DNA of 64,000 bases from CBDCZY01 sp965224745 (GTDB taxonomy: Bacteria > Pseudomonadota > Gammaproteobacteria > Methylococcales > Methylomonadaceae), in NCBI GenBank assembly GCA_965224745.1, contig CBDCZY010000010.1, positions 186,001-250,000 of the forward strand. Direction: 5' to 3'. The notes under the pieces are model-generated. The model had not been told where the DNA came from, did not search any database, and saw only the letters and a program-made list of their open reading frames with translations. This document shows, piece after piece, positions 7,678 through 16,979 of this stretch; within the stretch, counting starts at the first letter, position 1; each line of letters starts with the position of its first letter. Made by a program: the position numbers and the translations under genes.

Positions 7678-9747
7678 TTACCATTTCCACCATTGAGGCG
7701 CGTATACCAGGCAAAATGGAGGTGTTGCTGTCTCATTCAATGAAAATAAACACTTGGGAGTGAATTTGTTTTTTGGATTAAAATTATTAACCCAGGGCAA
7801 ATTAAGTTTTCTGGGAATATTGGTTTGACCAGCATTATTTTTTCCCCAACATTTAACGCCATGATCATCTAATGCACAGGTATGATTACTTCCGGCGCTG
7901 ATTTGGGTTGGGTTTAGGAGCTCAGAAGGTACTTCAGTCTGGCCATCATCGTTTTTTCCCCAACACTTTACACCCTCATCATCCAATACACAGATATGGG
8001 TAGTTCCAACTTCAATTTGTGTCGGATTGATTAAATCATTTGGGACATTACGGCTTGCTGGGAGCGAAGAATCGCCTCCCCAGCATTGAACGCCATTATC
8101 ATCCAGTACACAGCTGTAAAATGTGCCTATATTCAGTAGTGTCGGGTTTTGTATATTCTTTGGACTATTATGCCGGTGACTATCGCGTCCCCAGCAACGT
8201 ACTTTGCCCGAATCCAGTGCACAGCTTCGATAATCCCCGAGGCTAATTTGCGTAGGATTTTTTAAGTCAGTAGGCACATCCGTTTGACCATATTCATTGT
8301 CTCCCCAACAATGTATTTTTTCGGTATCTAAAGCACAGCCGTGCTTTCCGCCGATACTTATTTGAATCGGGTTCGTCAAGTTTACCGATGTAATTTTTTG
8401 AGATGGGTGATTCTTATTGTTTTCTGCCCCGCAGGAGGGGTTTAGCATCCCATGACTATATTTAGCACAAGTATGTCCAACTTTAAGTCTGGTTTTTTGC
8501 AATGCTGAAGGGGTATAGCTTTCGCCGGTACCCGGACTCCACCAACAATGTATTTCACGATTTTTCAGCACACAGGATTCCCTTTCTCCCATGCCAAGTT
8601 GTGTTGATTTCCTTAAGTCAGAGGGCACCGGGGTTTGGTCATTTGCCCCCCAGCAGTGGACTCGGGCATCGTCAATTACACAGCTTCGATCTCCCCCCGC
8701 AATAACCTGGGATGGGTTTTGCAAATCAGTGATAGAATCCAAGCTATATTTATAAGAATCATTGCCCCAACACTGCACCCCATTATCATCGAGCGCACAG
8801 CTATAAGTACCCCCAATAAAACTACCTCCTGTTGAAGTACTGACATACGTTGGGTTGCTAAGATTTTTGGGAACCCAGTCGCTAGCAGTATAAGGTCCCA
8901 TACCATAATCATTATCCGGTTTATATTTACCCCAACAACGAACCCCTGAATCATCCAGTGCGCAAGTTTGAGTGTTTCCTGCACTAATTTGAATGGGGTT
9001 TTTCAAGTCGGTTGGTGGCATAACTTTCTTTGGGGGGAAACGCTTCCAGACTGGTTTATTATTAAAAGCGTTCTTATACGTCACTATAGGACTTCCTCCC
9101 CAGCACCTTACCCCTGTGTTATCAATGGCACAAGAATGATCTCTTCCTGCACTCACCTGAGTTGGATTGATCAAATCAGTCGGAACATCAATCTGGCCAA
9201 ATTTATTAGATCCCCAGCAAATGACCTTTGAATCTCCCAGTGCACAGATGTGATCTTCTCCCGCGCTAATCTGGATTGGGTTATGCAATCCAATTGGAAT
9301 ATCAGTTTGGCCATAGCTGTTTGTTCCCCAACATTGCACACCATTGTTATCTAATACACAGGTAAAGTTTTGGCCCATTTCGACCTGAATGGGGTTAATA
9401 AAATGAGAGGGTGGTTGGTATTTTTTTGGAGTATTTCCCCAGCAGTGAACCCCATTCTCATCTAACGCACAGGTGTTAAATCCTCCCGCACTAACCTGAA
9501 TAGGGTTAACCAAATCAGTGGGAACATCAGTTTGACCATTATCGTTTGAACCGAGGCAAAGGACACCACTATTATCAATAGCACAAATATGACGCTCCCC
9601 AATGGCTATCAATTTGGGCTTTGGTACACGACACTCGTTGCTGTAACAGGGGGCGGCGGCAAGAGTAATAGGTTGATAAAACATGAAAATCGATAAAAAG
9701 ACAAATAAATTAAAATTTTTGAATACAATCATAGAAACCTTTAGCAT
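7678..9747 (-). CDS. Secreted RCC1-repeat (beta-propeller) protein
   Basis: About 690 residues. The start is probably Met at 9747 or 9732, since these leave a good signal peptide (hydrophobic core FNLFVFLSIFMF, then LAAAP); an upstream start at 9801 would place 18 more residues before it. The mature part is built from about 15 units of 35-50 residues. Each unit carries C-x3-D-x4-V-x-CWG (for example CVLDDNGVQCWG) followed by GQTDVPTDLINPTQVSAG-like linkers; one unit (about HTCAKYSHG) is degenerate. This is the RCC1/BNR-like repeat, seven of which close one propeller, so two propellers are likely. Each unit has two cysteines, which fits disulphides in an exported protein. Binding partner unknown. 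Confidence 0.8.
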   Translation of the reverse strand: MLKVSMIVFKNFNLFVFLSIFMFYQPITLAAAPCYSNECRVPKPKLIAIGERHICAIDNSGVLCLGSNDNGQTDVPTDLVNPIQVSAGGFNTCALDENGVHCWGNTPKKYQPPSHFINPIQVEMGQNFTCVLDNNGVQCWGTNSYGQTDIPIGLHNPIQISAGEDHICALGDSKVICWGSNKFGQIDVPTDLINPTQVSAGRDHSCAIDNTGVRCWGGSPIVTYKNAFNNKPVWKRFPPKKVMPPTDLKNPIQISAGNTQTCALDDSGVRCWGKYKPDNDYGMGPYTASDWVPKNLSNPTYVSTSTGGSFIGGTYSCALDDNGVQCWGNDSYKYSLDSITDLQNPSQVIAGGDRSCVIDDARVHCWGANDQTPVPSDLRKSTQLGMGERESCVLKNREIHCWWSPGTGESYTPSALQKTRLKVGHTCAKYSHGMLNPSCGAENNKNHPSQKITSVNLTNPIQISIGGKHGCALDTEKIHCWGDNEYGQTDVPTDLKNPTQISLGDYRSCALDSGKVRCWGRDSHRHNSPKNIQNPTLLNIGTFYSCVLDDNGVQCWGGDSSLPASRNVPNDLINPTQIEVGTTHICVLDDEGVKCWGKNDDGQTEVPSELLNPTQISAGSNHTCALDDHGVKCWGKNNAGQTNIPRKLNLPWVNNFNPKNKFTPKCLFSLNETATPPFCLVYAPQWWKW

Positions 9748-9801
9748 TTGATATGTGCTACCCCCTTTTTTCAAAGAGAACAATAAAATCTGAAATTTCA
9801 A

Positions 9802-10409
9802 CGTTTTTTAAGAACTTCCGGGCCTATTTTTTTCGTAGGGCTAAAGTTGGCGAGTAACATGAATTTCATTTTGTATACTAATTGCGTTGGTAAACTCGTA
9901 TTATTTCCCTTGAAAACAACCATATAAAAGATGAATGAGGGCGTCGCTTCTGGCGTGATAAACGCTGTTAACACTTTGATAATGCAGATAAAATAGTCTC
10001 TGTTCCATGTTTATTCTACGTGATATTTTACACCCATTCCAAGTGCAGTTTGGAGATAACGAGCAAAAAGCCGATCGCACGATTCTCTTTCTATCAAAAA
10101 AGGCGCAAGTATAGGAAATGTTCACAACGGTTGCCGCCCAATCAAATTGGGCGTCCATCCTGATTGCTGCGGAAGCTGGTTTGACAACGATGGTTTTTAT
10201 TTGTTTGAGTCAAACCGGGGATGGTAAAGTAACCTTACTTAATAGGGTAAAACTATACAGTCTAGAAAGTTAAGCTTTATATGTTAGACTGGTGAACTTA
10301 AAATTAGCTAGGGTCAAAAACAAATTCTCGATAGAGTCACTCAAGAGTAGTTGAACGGGTTTGCTTGTGTGGTTAATCTTTATTGGAGTTTGTGGACATA
10401 GAGGTCAAG
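9802..10409. other. Long intergenic region between RCC1-repeat gene and sugar island
   Basis: About 600 bases. It must contain the divergent promoters of the RCC1-repeat gene and the epimerase gene. A minus-strand open frame at 9901-10158 (85 codons) shows no family resemblance and no clear ribosome site; I do not call it a gene. The stretch may be old mobile DNA. Confidence 0.35.
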
Positions 10410-11396
10410 ATGAAATTTATTGTGACAGGAGGGGCAGGGCTGATTGGCTCTGAATTGACAGCAAAGCTCTTAAAATTAGGGCACGATGTTTTGGTATTGG
10501 ATTCCTTTCAATTCAGCTATGAGCCGAAGCTACCAACAATGTATAACTCAGTACTGTCTTATCGCTTTGACCATCTCTTGAGTGGTGCGCGCATTGAACG
10601 TTGCAACCTGACCGAAAAGTCCCTCGTCAATCGATTGGTGGAAGATTTTGGGCCCGCTGTCATTATCCATCTTGCATCAATGCCGCTGGTATCCATCGCA
10701 ACTAAGCACATCGAAGAAGCTCGGTGTTCTTTGTCGGAGGGGTTGCTTAATCTTTTGGAAGTAACTAGGAATTCGAGCTGTGTTACTCGTTTTGTATACG
10801 TTTCTTCATCTATGGTTTATGGAGATTTCTCATCTGACCCAATGCCAGAAGATGGACCGCAATCACCTTGCAACATTTATGGTGGGCTAAAACTTGCTGG
10901 AGAAATTCTATTACAGTCTTATTTGTGCCAAACAGAGACTGAGTGGACTATCATCCGGCCCTCTGCAGTTTTTGGTTCAACAGAAGTACATCAGCGTGTT
11001 GTTCAGAAATTTTGTACGAATGCTCTCAGTAACCTTCCTCTCACTGTGTTTGATAGCAAGGATAACCTTTATGACTTTACCTATGTTGAGGATATCGCCA
11101 ATGGCTTGGTTCTCGCTGCAACTCATCGGGCGGCGGCTAACCAAACCTTTAATATTACTTTTGGCAAAGCCCGCACCCTTCATGAACTTGTAGAAATAAT
11201 TCGAAGCCACGTTCCTGATTTGACGGTTACGGTTCAGAAGTCCAATGACAAGGATCGTTCTAGGCGTGGTAGTTTGTGCATTCAAAAAGCTGAGGATCTA
11301 CTCGGTTATCAGCCAAAATGGTCCCTGGAAAATGCCATCCCTGTTTACCTGAACTACCTTTCTCAGTATCTCAATTTTCATGCAGAGATGGCATAA
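10410..11396 (+). CDS. NAD-dependent sugar-nucleotide epimerase/dehydratase
   Basis: 328 residues from ATG 10410, chosen because GAGG lies five bases upstream and the protein then begins MKFIVTGGAGLIGSEL, with the Rossmann TGGAGLIG at residues 6-13. An upstream TTG at 10383 is unlikely. The extended-SDR catalytic set is visible: SSSMVYG and NIYGGLKLAGE (the Tyr-x3-Lys pair). This family interconverts or dehydrates nucleotide sugars in the cytoplasm. The stop overlaps the start of the aminotransferase gene (TAATG), so the two are translationally coupled. Together they suggest synthesis of an amino sugar for a surface polysaccharide; the exact sugar is unknown. Confidence 0.9.
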   Translation: MKFIVTGGAGLIGSELTAKLLKLGHDVLVLDSFQFSYEPKLPTMYNSVLSYRFDHLLSGARIERCNLTEKSLVNRLVEDFGPAVIIHLASMPLVSIATKHIEEARCSLSEGLLNLLEVTRNSSCVTRFVYVSSSMVYGDFSSDPMPEDGPQSPCNIYGGLKLAGEILLQSYLCQTETEWTIIRPSAVFGSTEVHQRVVQKFCTNALSNLPLTVFDSKDNLYDFTYVEDIANGLVLAATHRAAANQTFNITFGKARTLHELVEIIRSHVPDLTVTVQKSNDKDRSRRGSLCIQKAEDLLGYQPKWSLENAIPVYLNYLSQYLNFHAEMA

Positions 11397-12511
11397 TGAC
11401 GGAACGAGATAGCATAAACACAATCAAAGATATTCCTTTTTTTGGCAGTGCCCGAGCTCATATGGATATGGCGGAGGAATTGCAGTCCGAGGCAATGAGG
11501 GTTCTAATCAGTGGGCAATCTCTTCAGGGTGTGGACATTGCGCGGCTTGAGCAACGTGTCGCTGATATGGTCGATAGAGATCAATCGATTGCTGTAGGTT
11601 CAGCTACTGACGGGCTGTTTTTTGCATTGCGAGCGCTCGGCATTGGTCCCGGTGACTCAGTACTTGTTCCTGCTTTGTCTTTTATAGCTTCCGCTTCTTG
11701 CATTATTCGTTCTGGTGCAAAACCGATTTTTGTAGATGTTGATGCAACCGGTCAGATTGATCTTACCGTGGCAGAAACACAAATAACCTCAAACACCAAG
11801 GCGATCTTAGCGGTACATCTTTACGGGAACATGCTTGACCCAATTAAGCTTCTTGATTTTGCAACAGCGCACGAACTGTTGATTGTCGAGGATGCGGCCC
11901 AGGCTTTTGGTGCATCCTATGCAGGACGCCCCGCTGGAAGCTTGGGTAATGCTTCTGTGTTCAGTTTCGATCCGACAAAGGTGATTGGCGCACCCGGTTC
12001 CGGCGGTTTAGTCATGGTAGATGATGATCTGGGTGCGCGCATTAAAGCTCTACGCTATCATGGTAAGACCTCAAAGGGGTTTGCAAGTCTAGGCTTCAAC
12101 TCACAGATGTCTACATTAGTGGCGGCAATTCTTAATCTAAAGCTCGATAGAAACGTAGCATGGACAGTTGAACGACAAAGGATAGCGACGGTCTTTGACA
12201 AGTCATTTGAAGCTTTACCGGTAACGTTGACGCACAGCCCAGAAAGCGTCAACAATGTTCGCCATAAATACACCATTTTGACAGAACAAAGGGACGGCCT
12301 TTCACAATATCTTGCCGAAACAGGTATTCCAACGCGGTCCCATTATGGAAGAATCCTGCCGGATGAACCCATGTTTATGTCTTCTGCGAACCAAGATTTT
12401 CCGTCCGCGCGTCAGATTGCTGAAACCACTCTATCGTTACCTATCCATGCCTATCTGACGAATGAAGAAGTCAATCGTATAGTATCGGCAGTCACTCACT
12501 TTTTTGAATGA
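11396..12511 (+). CDS. DegT/DnrJ/EryC1-type PLP sugar aminotransferase
   Basis: 371 residues from the overlapping ATG 11396-11398; an open frame to 11318 inside the upstream gene is not needed. The family order is clear: VGSATDGLFFALRALG (cofactor phosphate region), ALSFIASASCIIRSGAKP, VEDAAQAFGA (the Asp that holds the pyridine nitrogen), and VFSFDPTKVIGAPGSGG, where the Lys is the expected Schiff-base residue. These enzymes aminate keto-sugar nucleotides such as UDP- or dTDP-4-keto sugars. Coupled to the epimerase upstream and, through ATGA at 12508-12511, to the oxidoreductase downstream. Confidence 0.9.
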   Translation: MTERDSINTIKDIPFFGSARAHMDMAEELQSEAMRVLISGQSLQGVDIARLEQRVADMVDRDQSIAVGSATDGLFFALRALGIGPGDSVLVPALSFIASASCIIRSGAKPIFVDVDATGQIDLTVAETQITSNTKAILAVHLYGNMLDPIKLLDFATAHELLIVEDAAQAFGASYAGRPAGSLGNASVFSFDPTKVIGAPGSGGLVMVDDDLGARIKALRYHGKTSKGFASLGFNSQMSTLVAAILNLKLDRNVAWTVERQRIATVFDKSFEALPVTLTHSPESVNNVRHKYTILTEQRDGLSQYLAETGIPTRSHYGRILPDEPMFMSSANQDFPSARQIAETTLSLPIHAYLTNEEVNRIVSAVTHFFE

Positions 12512-13608
12512 ATCCATGTTCAACTGTTGCAGATGTAATCGTCATTGGTACTGGCCCTCTTGCTCTGATCGAAGGACTGCATCTTGCTCAACACGGAAGA
12601 CAGGTAACATTTATCGATTCTGGAGAGATAATCGGCGGCTCTTGGAAGTCATTGTCATGCCTCGGGTATGACAATGTTGAAGTTGGTGTACATCTCATTG
12701 AAAACCGATACCACGTTAATAGATGGATGCGAGATATTCTAGGCTCCAGGATTTCGGATCAAGGAAGGCAGGTTGATTTTGGACTAGTCAATGGCCGACA
12801 TCTTTCTATCGCTTTTACGCGAGTGCTGCTGCACAGTCTCGTAACTGGGAAAGCCATGCTTCATGGCCGCTTCGGTGCATCCAGGCGATCTTTTGTAAGC
12901 GCCCGTCGTGCGGTTTCTCAGTTTAATTCCCCGTTCCTCTATCCAGATGGTGGTTTTTCGCTACTTCTTCAAACCTTAGAGAAGCAACTTCAGAGTCATG
13001 ATGCAAAATTTATCTTTGGGACAAATGTTACCCTATTGTCATCGAGAGTCGATGGTCTTCTTATAAACACAGACCGAGGGGAAATTGCAGCTGATAAGGT
13101 CGTGATGTTTTCGCGGGCTCATGCGGCAATAGATGATATGCCTGACTTGCTGGGATATATAAAAAGCAGTCAAAATCATAGCTTTGTTTTACTGCTGTCT
13201 GAATCCGCTATAACATTCAAGGGTTACATCGAAATTATCGGTGACAGGACGTTAAAAAGAGTTCGAAACGTGGGTTTGTTTGCCCGGCCACTGCCTGGTG
13301 AAGGTAATAGCCTTATTTGTGTACAGATTAAGCACGCTATTGGTTCGGATCAAGCCATAGCTGCCAGCATACATAAAAGGCTTGTCGATATCGGTCTTTT
13401 GAACGCTAAAACACGTTTGTCAGGTTTTTTTCGGGATACCGTCACACTCAAGACGCTTACTCAAACCGGTGCTCGAGCTATCAATAATAGGTTTGCTAAG
13501 AAGATTGTGGTGCATGAAAGTACTGATTTTGCAGACTGCCTGGAAACTCGTTTGAAAACATCTCGCGATTACCCGTCAATAAAAAGTTTCAAGCGGTCAA
13601 CTAACTGA
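12508..13608 (+). CDS. FAD/NAD(P)-binding oxidoreductase of the sugar island
   Basis: 366 residues. The N-terminal nucleotide-binding fingerprint VIVIGTGPLALIEG (about 10-23) leads into HLAQHGRQVTFIDS, ending in an acidic residue as in FAD-binding folds. Next comes IIGGSWKS, and YPDGGFSLLLQTLEKQL at about 148-164, a pattern seen in amine-oxidase/desaturase-like flavoproteins and UDP-galactopyranose-mutase-like folds. No specific reaction can be assigned. ATGA overlap with the aminotransferase gene implies one transcript. Its 3' end overlaps the convergent glycosyltransferase gene by 40 bp. Confidence 0.7.
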   Translation: MNPCSTVADVIVIGTGPLALIEGLHLAQHGRQVTFIDSGEIIGGSWKSLSCLGYDNVEVGVHLIENRYHVNRWMRDILGSRISDQGRQVDFGLVNGRHLSIAFTRVLLHSLVTGKAMLHGRFGASRRSFVSARRAVSQFNSPFLYPDGGFSLLLQTLEKQLQSHDAKFIFGTNVTLLSSRVDGLLINTDRGEIAADKVVMFSRAHAAIDDMPDLLGYIKSSQNHSFVLLLSESAITFKGYIEIIGDRTLKRVRNVGLFARPLPGEGNSLICVQIKHAIGSDQAIAASIHKRLVDIGLLNAKTRLSGFFRDTVTLKTLTQTGARAINNRFAKKIVVHESTDFADCLETRLKTSRDYPSIKSFKRSTN

Positions 13609-14039
13609 ACTCTTGCCAGGCTGTCACTGCTGCCAGTCGGAACCAAGTCGTTACGTCGAACATATTGTTCTAATTGGGTTTCAGTCCAGGCGACATAAAC
13701 CCCTTCGATATTATCTAGTCTGTGTGCACTATCAATCTGGTGGTCGTTACGATGTTCTGATAGTTCAGCCCGACGTGGGAAAACTACCAGCGGTTTCTGT
13801 AATCTCTGAGCTGTTAGAATTGTGCCGGCGCCTACATGGGAAACAACCAAACGCGCATCTGACATATGCTTTTCAAAATTTTCCGGGGTAAGCTCTTCAA
13901 CCTTTTCTAAATGAACCCATTTCTCAGTTTGAACGCCAGTCTGAGCGATGACCTTCTCGTTAAGTGTGGCTGCGATCCGGTCCATTGCTGATATTAGCCG
14001 CGGAAAGGGAAGCTGTGTCCCCACTGTGACCAAAATCAA
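13569..14039 (-). CDS. PssE/Alg13-like glycosyltransferase catalytic subunit
   Basis: 156 residues. It starts MILVTVGTQLPFPRLI, the signature of the C-terminal GT28/Alg13 half. VVSHVGAGTILTA and KPLVVFPRRAELSEHRNDHQ follow; these are the UDP-sugar-binding parts. Alone, this protein lacks a membrane anchor and usually works with an Alg14/PssD partner, which is encoded just upstream with an ATGA overlap. The pair adds the second sugar to a lipid-linked oligosaccharide in exopolysaccharide assembly. The gene runs against the oxidoreductase gene, overlapping it by 40 bp at the 3' ends. Confidence 0.88.
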   Translation of the reverse strand: MILVTVGTQLPFPRLISAMDRIAATLNEKVIAQTGVQTEKWVHLEKVEELTPENFEKHMSDARLVVSHVGAGTILTAQRLQKPLVVFPRRAELSEHRNDHQIDSAHRLDNIEGVYVAWTETQLEQYVRRNDLVPTGSSDSLARVQLVDRLKLFIDG

Positions 14040-14485
14040 ATCACTCTCCCGGCATATTCGACACTTTCACGCTTCGCCAAATCTTCCCATTGAACCAGGC
14101 AAAGAGTTGCTATTTTCTTTGAGTACCTTCCGGACATGGTCATAACTTCCGGGTTGGCAAAAGAATCGACCCAAACGGTTTTTGATCTAACCAGTTGACC
14201 ACACAGCAGTGCAAGAAAACCCGGCATTGCGCCCGTGGTTATTATTATCTGAGGTCTGAAGCGAAGGACTACTTTACTTACACTGAAAATTGAACGTAAT
14301 ACTGCAATAGGTTGATTTCTATTGCAATCCGGAACAATAACAAAGGGTGACGCATTAGACTGTTGTGCTATGCCATCCTTGGTAGTCATGAATAACACTT
14401 CATGATGATCAAATGCCTCACGCACCATCATCAGCTGCTGCCAATGACCCCCGGCGGAAGCAACTACTAAAACTTTCCTAGTCAT
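14036..14485 (-). CDS. PssD/Alg14-like glycosyltransferase membrane-anchor subunit
   Basis: 149 residues. The N-terminal KVLVVASAGGHWQQLM (GGHW-QL) is the hallmark of Alg14/PssD proteins. PQIIITTGAMPGFLALLCG follows in the middle, and the C-terminus is the usual truncated GT28 N-half. It recruits the Alg13-like catalytic subunit to the inner membrane. The first gene of the coupled pair, it is read toward the epimerase operon. ATG at 14485; the 150 bases upstream contain no gene. Confidence 0.88.
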   Translation of the reverse strand: MTRKVLVVASAGGHWQQLMMVREAFDHHEVLFMTTKDGIAQQSNASPFVIVPDCNRNQPIAVLRSIFSVSKVVLRFRPQIIITTGAMPGFLALLCGQLVRSKTVWVDSFANPEVMTMSGRYSKKIATLCLVQWEDLAKRESVEYAGRVI

Positions 14486-14635
14486 TTTTTCCTAATCCTT
14501 ATTTTAAACGAACCCTAGTAAATATAAAAATGTCTTTATTCGCACCTTCTTATCGAAGCAGATGTATGAGGTTTGTGTGGAGTCCACATAGTGAAATCAT
14601 TATTAATTTCAGATGAGTGGCAGATGATTTCTCCC

Positions 14636-15547
14636 TTATACGGTCGTCGAGGATACTTTGCAGTACGTGGGTACCCAGCTTTTAGTCATCATGTCCTCAG
14701 GGATTTCATTGAAGTCAAAGTTGAGGCCATCTTCAATCATCTGATCTATGTTGAAAAGTAGTTTGGTTTCTGGAATATCGCTAAAGAACATCTTATACAA
14801 TGGTTTTAGCATAGCGATGGAGCACTTTATCCCGATAGGGCCAATAAAGTTTCGTCTTTGGCCGACATGGGCGACTTCATCAATAGTGATTTCATTGAGT
14901 AATTCTCTCATCCTGTCACGCGCTTCTGGCTCATCGGCCAGTATATCATCAAATAATTTATCAAGGTGTCGATAAAAAGAAACGCCCATTAGTTCTGTGA
15001 CAAAAGCTGGTGAGTCCATTAGAAAACCGGGTAGGTGTGGGAAGATGTTATATACTTTTTCCATCACAGGGCTCAGGGGAACCCATTCGACTTTGTCCAA
15101 ACCGCAAGTCAATAACATTTCGTTGAATAAGCGCCCGTGACAGAATTCCTCAGCCAGGTGAACCCGACTAATTTTGTCTTCGACTGTGAACGAATTAGCC
15201 ATATCAGGAACAGCATCCCAAGCGCCTTTTATTCCGACCCATTCATGCCGGGCAAACTTGTAAATACAAGTTAGCATCAACGTTTTTCTGTCCAGAGACG
15301 TAGGATCATCTTGCATTTTTATGTAGTTTCGATAAAAAGAGTCAGGGTTTTTTAGTGGCGTTTTTAATCTAACCGGGTTGTCTTTGAAATACTGCAATTT
15401 TTCCCTTTTATTCGCCAAATCTTTATCGGTTTCGTGAAGTTCGCCGGCATGCCTTTGGGTGAATTCCCAGTAATCTTCAAAATTACTTTTTCGTTCTTCA
15501 GCAGTGTTGGGCGAAAAAACTGATTGATATTTTTTACTTAAACTCAT
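14636..15547 (-). CDS. Ferritin-like diiron carboxylate protein (possible AurF-type oxygenase)
   Basis: 303 residues from ATG 15547, which has AAGGA seven bases upstream; the frame stays open to 15655 but has no better start. The likely iron ligands are two ExxH motifs (EFCH in AEEFCHGR, EVAH in TIDEVAHVGQRR) plus Glu in FARHEW and in VTELMG, each on a predicted helix. That is the four-helix diiron arrangement of ferritin-like oxygenases, reminiscent of AurF-type N-oxygenases. No substrate is evident. It follows the glycosyltransferase pair in the same direction but with its own upstream gap, so a role in the glycan island is a guess. Confidence 0.65.
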   Translation of the reverse strand: MSLSKKYQSVFSPNTAEERKSNFEDYWEFTQRHAGELHETDKDLANKREKLQYFKDNPVRLKTPLKNPDSFYRNYIKMQDDPTSLDRKTLMLTCIYKFARHEWVGIKGAWDAVPDMANSFTVEDKISRVHLAEEFCHGRLFNEMLLTCGLDKVEWVPLSPVMEKVYNIFPHLPGFLMDSPAFVTELMGVSFYRHLDKLFDDILADEPEARDRMRELLNEITIDEVAHVGQRRNFIGPIGIKCSIAMLKPLYKMFFSDIPETKLLFNIDQMIEDGLNFDFNEIPEDMMTKSWVPTYCKVSSTTV

Positions 15548-15865
15548 GTTTAGATCCTTTGCAGTGATTAATGGGTAGGGTATTAGGGTATTAGAACAGG
15601 CGATGGACAGGAGATTTTCCAAGTATATTAAGTATCTATCAAATGATGCTAACATTTATTCAAAGTGTTTAGAAATGTCAATTCTTGAAATTTTGATGAT
15701 CAGTTGTCGGGTGTCGTTGAAATGAGTCATCCTGTTCACAGCAATACAAATTTTAGTGTTGCATTTTAACTGAAAACAACCCTTTGTGAGTACTGATCCT
15801 GATATAATTTGTTCCGAAATCCTTTTTTCCTAACCCAGCGATTCTCTGATAGTAAATTTAAGTCT

Positions 15866-16964
15866 ATGCAAGAAATAAATCCGATCACCTCTAAAATTAA
15901 TGATCTAAAAAGTCGCTCAGACGATCTTAGGGGGTACCTTTGACTACGCCACTAAATCTGAACGTTTAGTAGAGGTATTAAGAGAGCTGGAAAACCCCAA
16001 GGTATGGGAAAACCATGATTTAGCTCAAACGCTTGGTAAAGAGCGCGGTCTATTGGAAAATATTGTATCTACGATAAACGAACTTGAAAATGGGTTGAGT
16101 GATGCGAGTGAGCTACTAAGCATTGCAATAGAAGAGCAAGATGAGGACACCATTAATGATATCGTTGTCGACCTGAAGGATTTAGAGCAGAAAGTTGAAC
16201 GGCTGGAATTTACCAGAATGTTCTCAGGAGAAGTCGATGCCAATAACGCCTTTCTTGATATTCAAGCAGGCTCAGGCGGAACAGAAGCGCAAGATTGGGC
16301 TGAGATGTTGCTTAGAATGTATTTACGTTGGGGTGAACATAAGGGCTTTAAAACGGAGCTTATAGAAGAATCTCCTGGAGACGTTGCCGGAATAAAGAGT
16401 GCAACTGTTCAGTTTGAAGGCGAATATGCTTTCGGGTGGTTAAGGACCGAAATAGGTGTACACCGCCTGGTCAGGAAATCGCCTTTTGATTCAGGCAATC
16501 GTCGCCATACTTCGTTTGCAGCTGTCTTCGTTGCGCCTGAAATTGATAACGATATTGATATAGAAATCAATCCGGCGGACTTACGGATAGATGTCTACCG
16601 AGCCAGTGGAGCAGGCGGTCAGCACGTGAATCGAACTGAATCTGCGGTAAGGATAACCCATCAGCCCACAGGCACCGTTGTTCAGTGTCAAAATGATCGT
16701 TCCCAGCATAAAAACAAAGCTACCGCGATGAAACAGTTAAAGGCAAAACTGTATGAGCTGGAAATGTTAAAACGTAGTGAAGATCAACAAGCTTTGGAAC
16801 AAACCAAATCTGATATAGGTTGGGGTAGTCAAATCCGTTCTTATGTGCTGGATCAATCTCGCATTAAGGACTTAAGAACGGGGGTAGAGACAGGTAATAC
16901 CCAGGCAGTACTGGATGGAGATTTGGATCCCTTTATTGAAGCCAGCTTAAAAAGTGGGCTATAA
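15866..16964 (+). CDS. prfB: Peptide chain release factor 2 (programmed +1 frameshift)
   Basis: Frame 0 starts at ATG 15866 and stops after 25 codons at TGA 15941-15943. The context is AGGGGG, a short spacer, then CTT TGA C, the classical RF2 autoregulatory frameshift site. A +1 shift continues at GAC 15942 to the stop at 16964, giving 365 residues, the normal RF2 length. GGQ is present in ASGAGGQHVNRTESAV, and the codon-recognition SPF motif appears as KSPFDSG. Low RF2 slows termination at UGA and so raises its own synthesis. lysS follows 15 bp downstream, the usual gammaproteobacterial order. Confidence 0.97.
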
Positions 16965-16979
16965 AACTATTAACAGATA

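Noticed and set aside
8676..8984. Open frame of 102 codons within the RCC1-repeat gene
   Set aside because: It lies in a different frame of the same strand as the repeat gene and has no signal of its own.
9901..10158. 85-codon minus-strand open frame
   Set aside because: No family resemblance, no convincing ribosome site and a composition unlike an ordinary protein; likely chance or decayed DNA.
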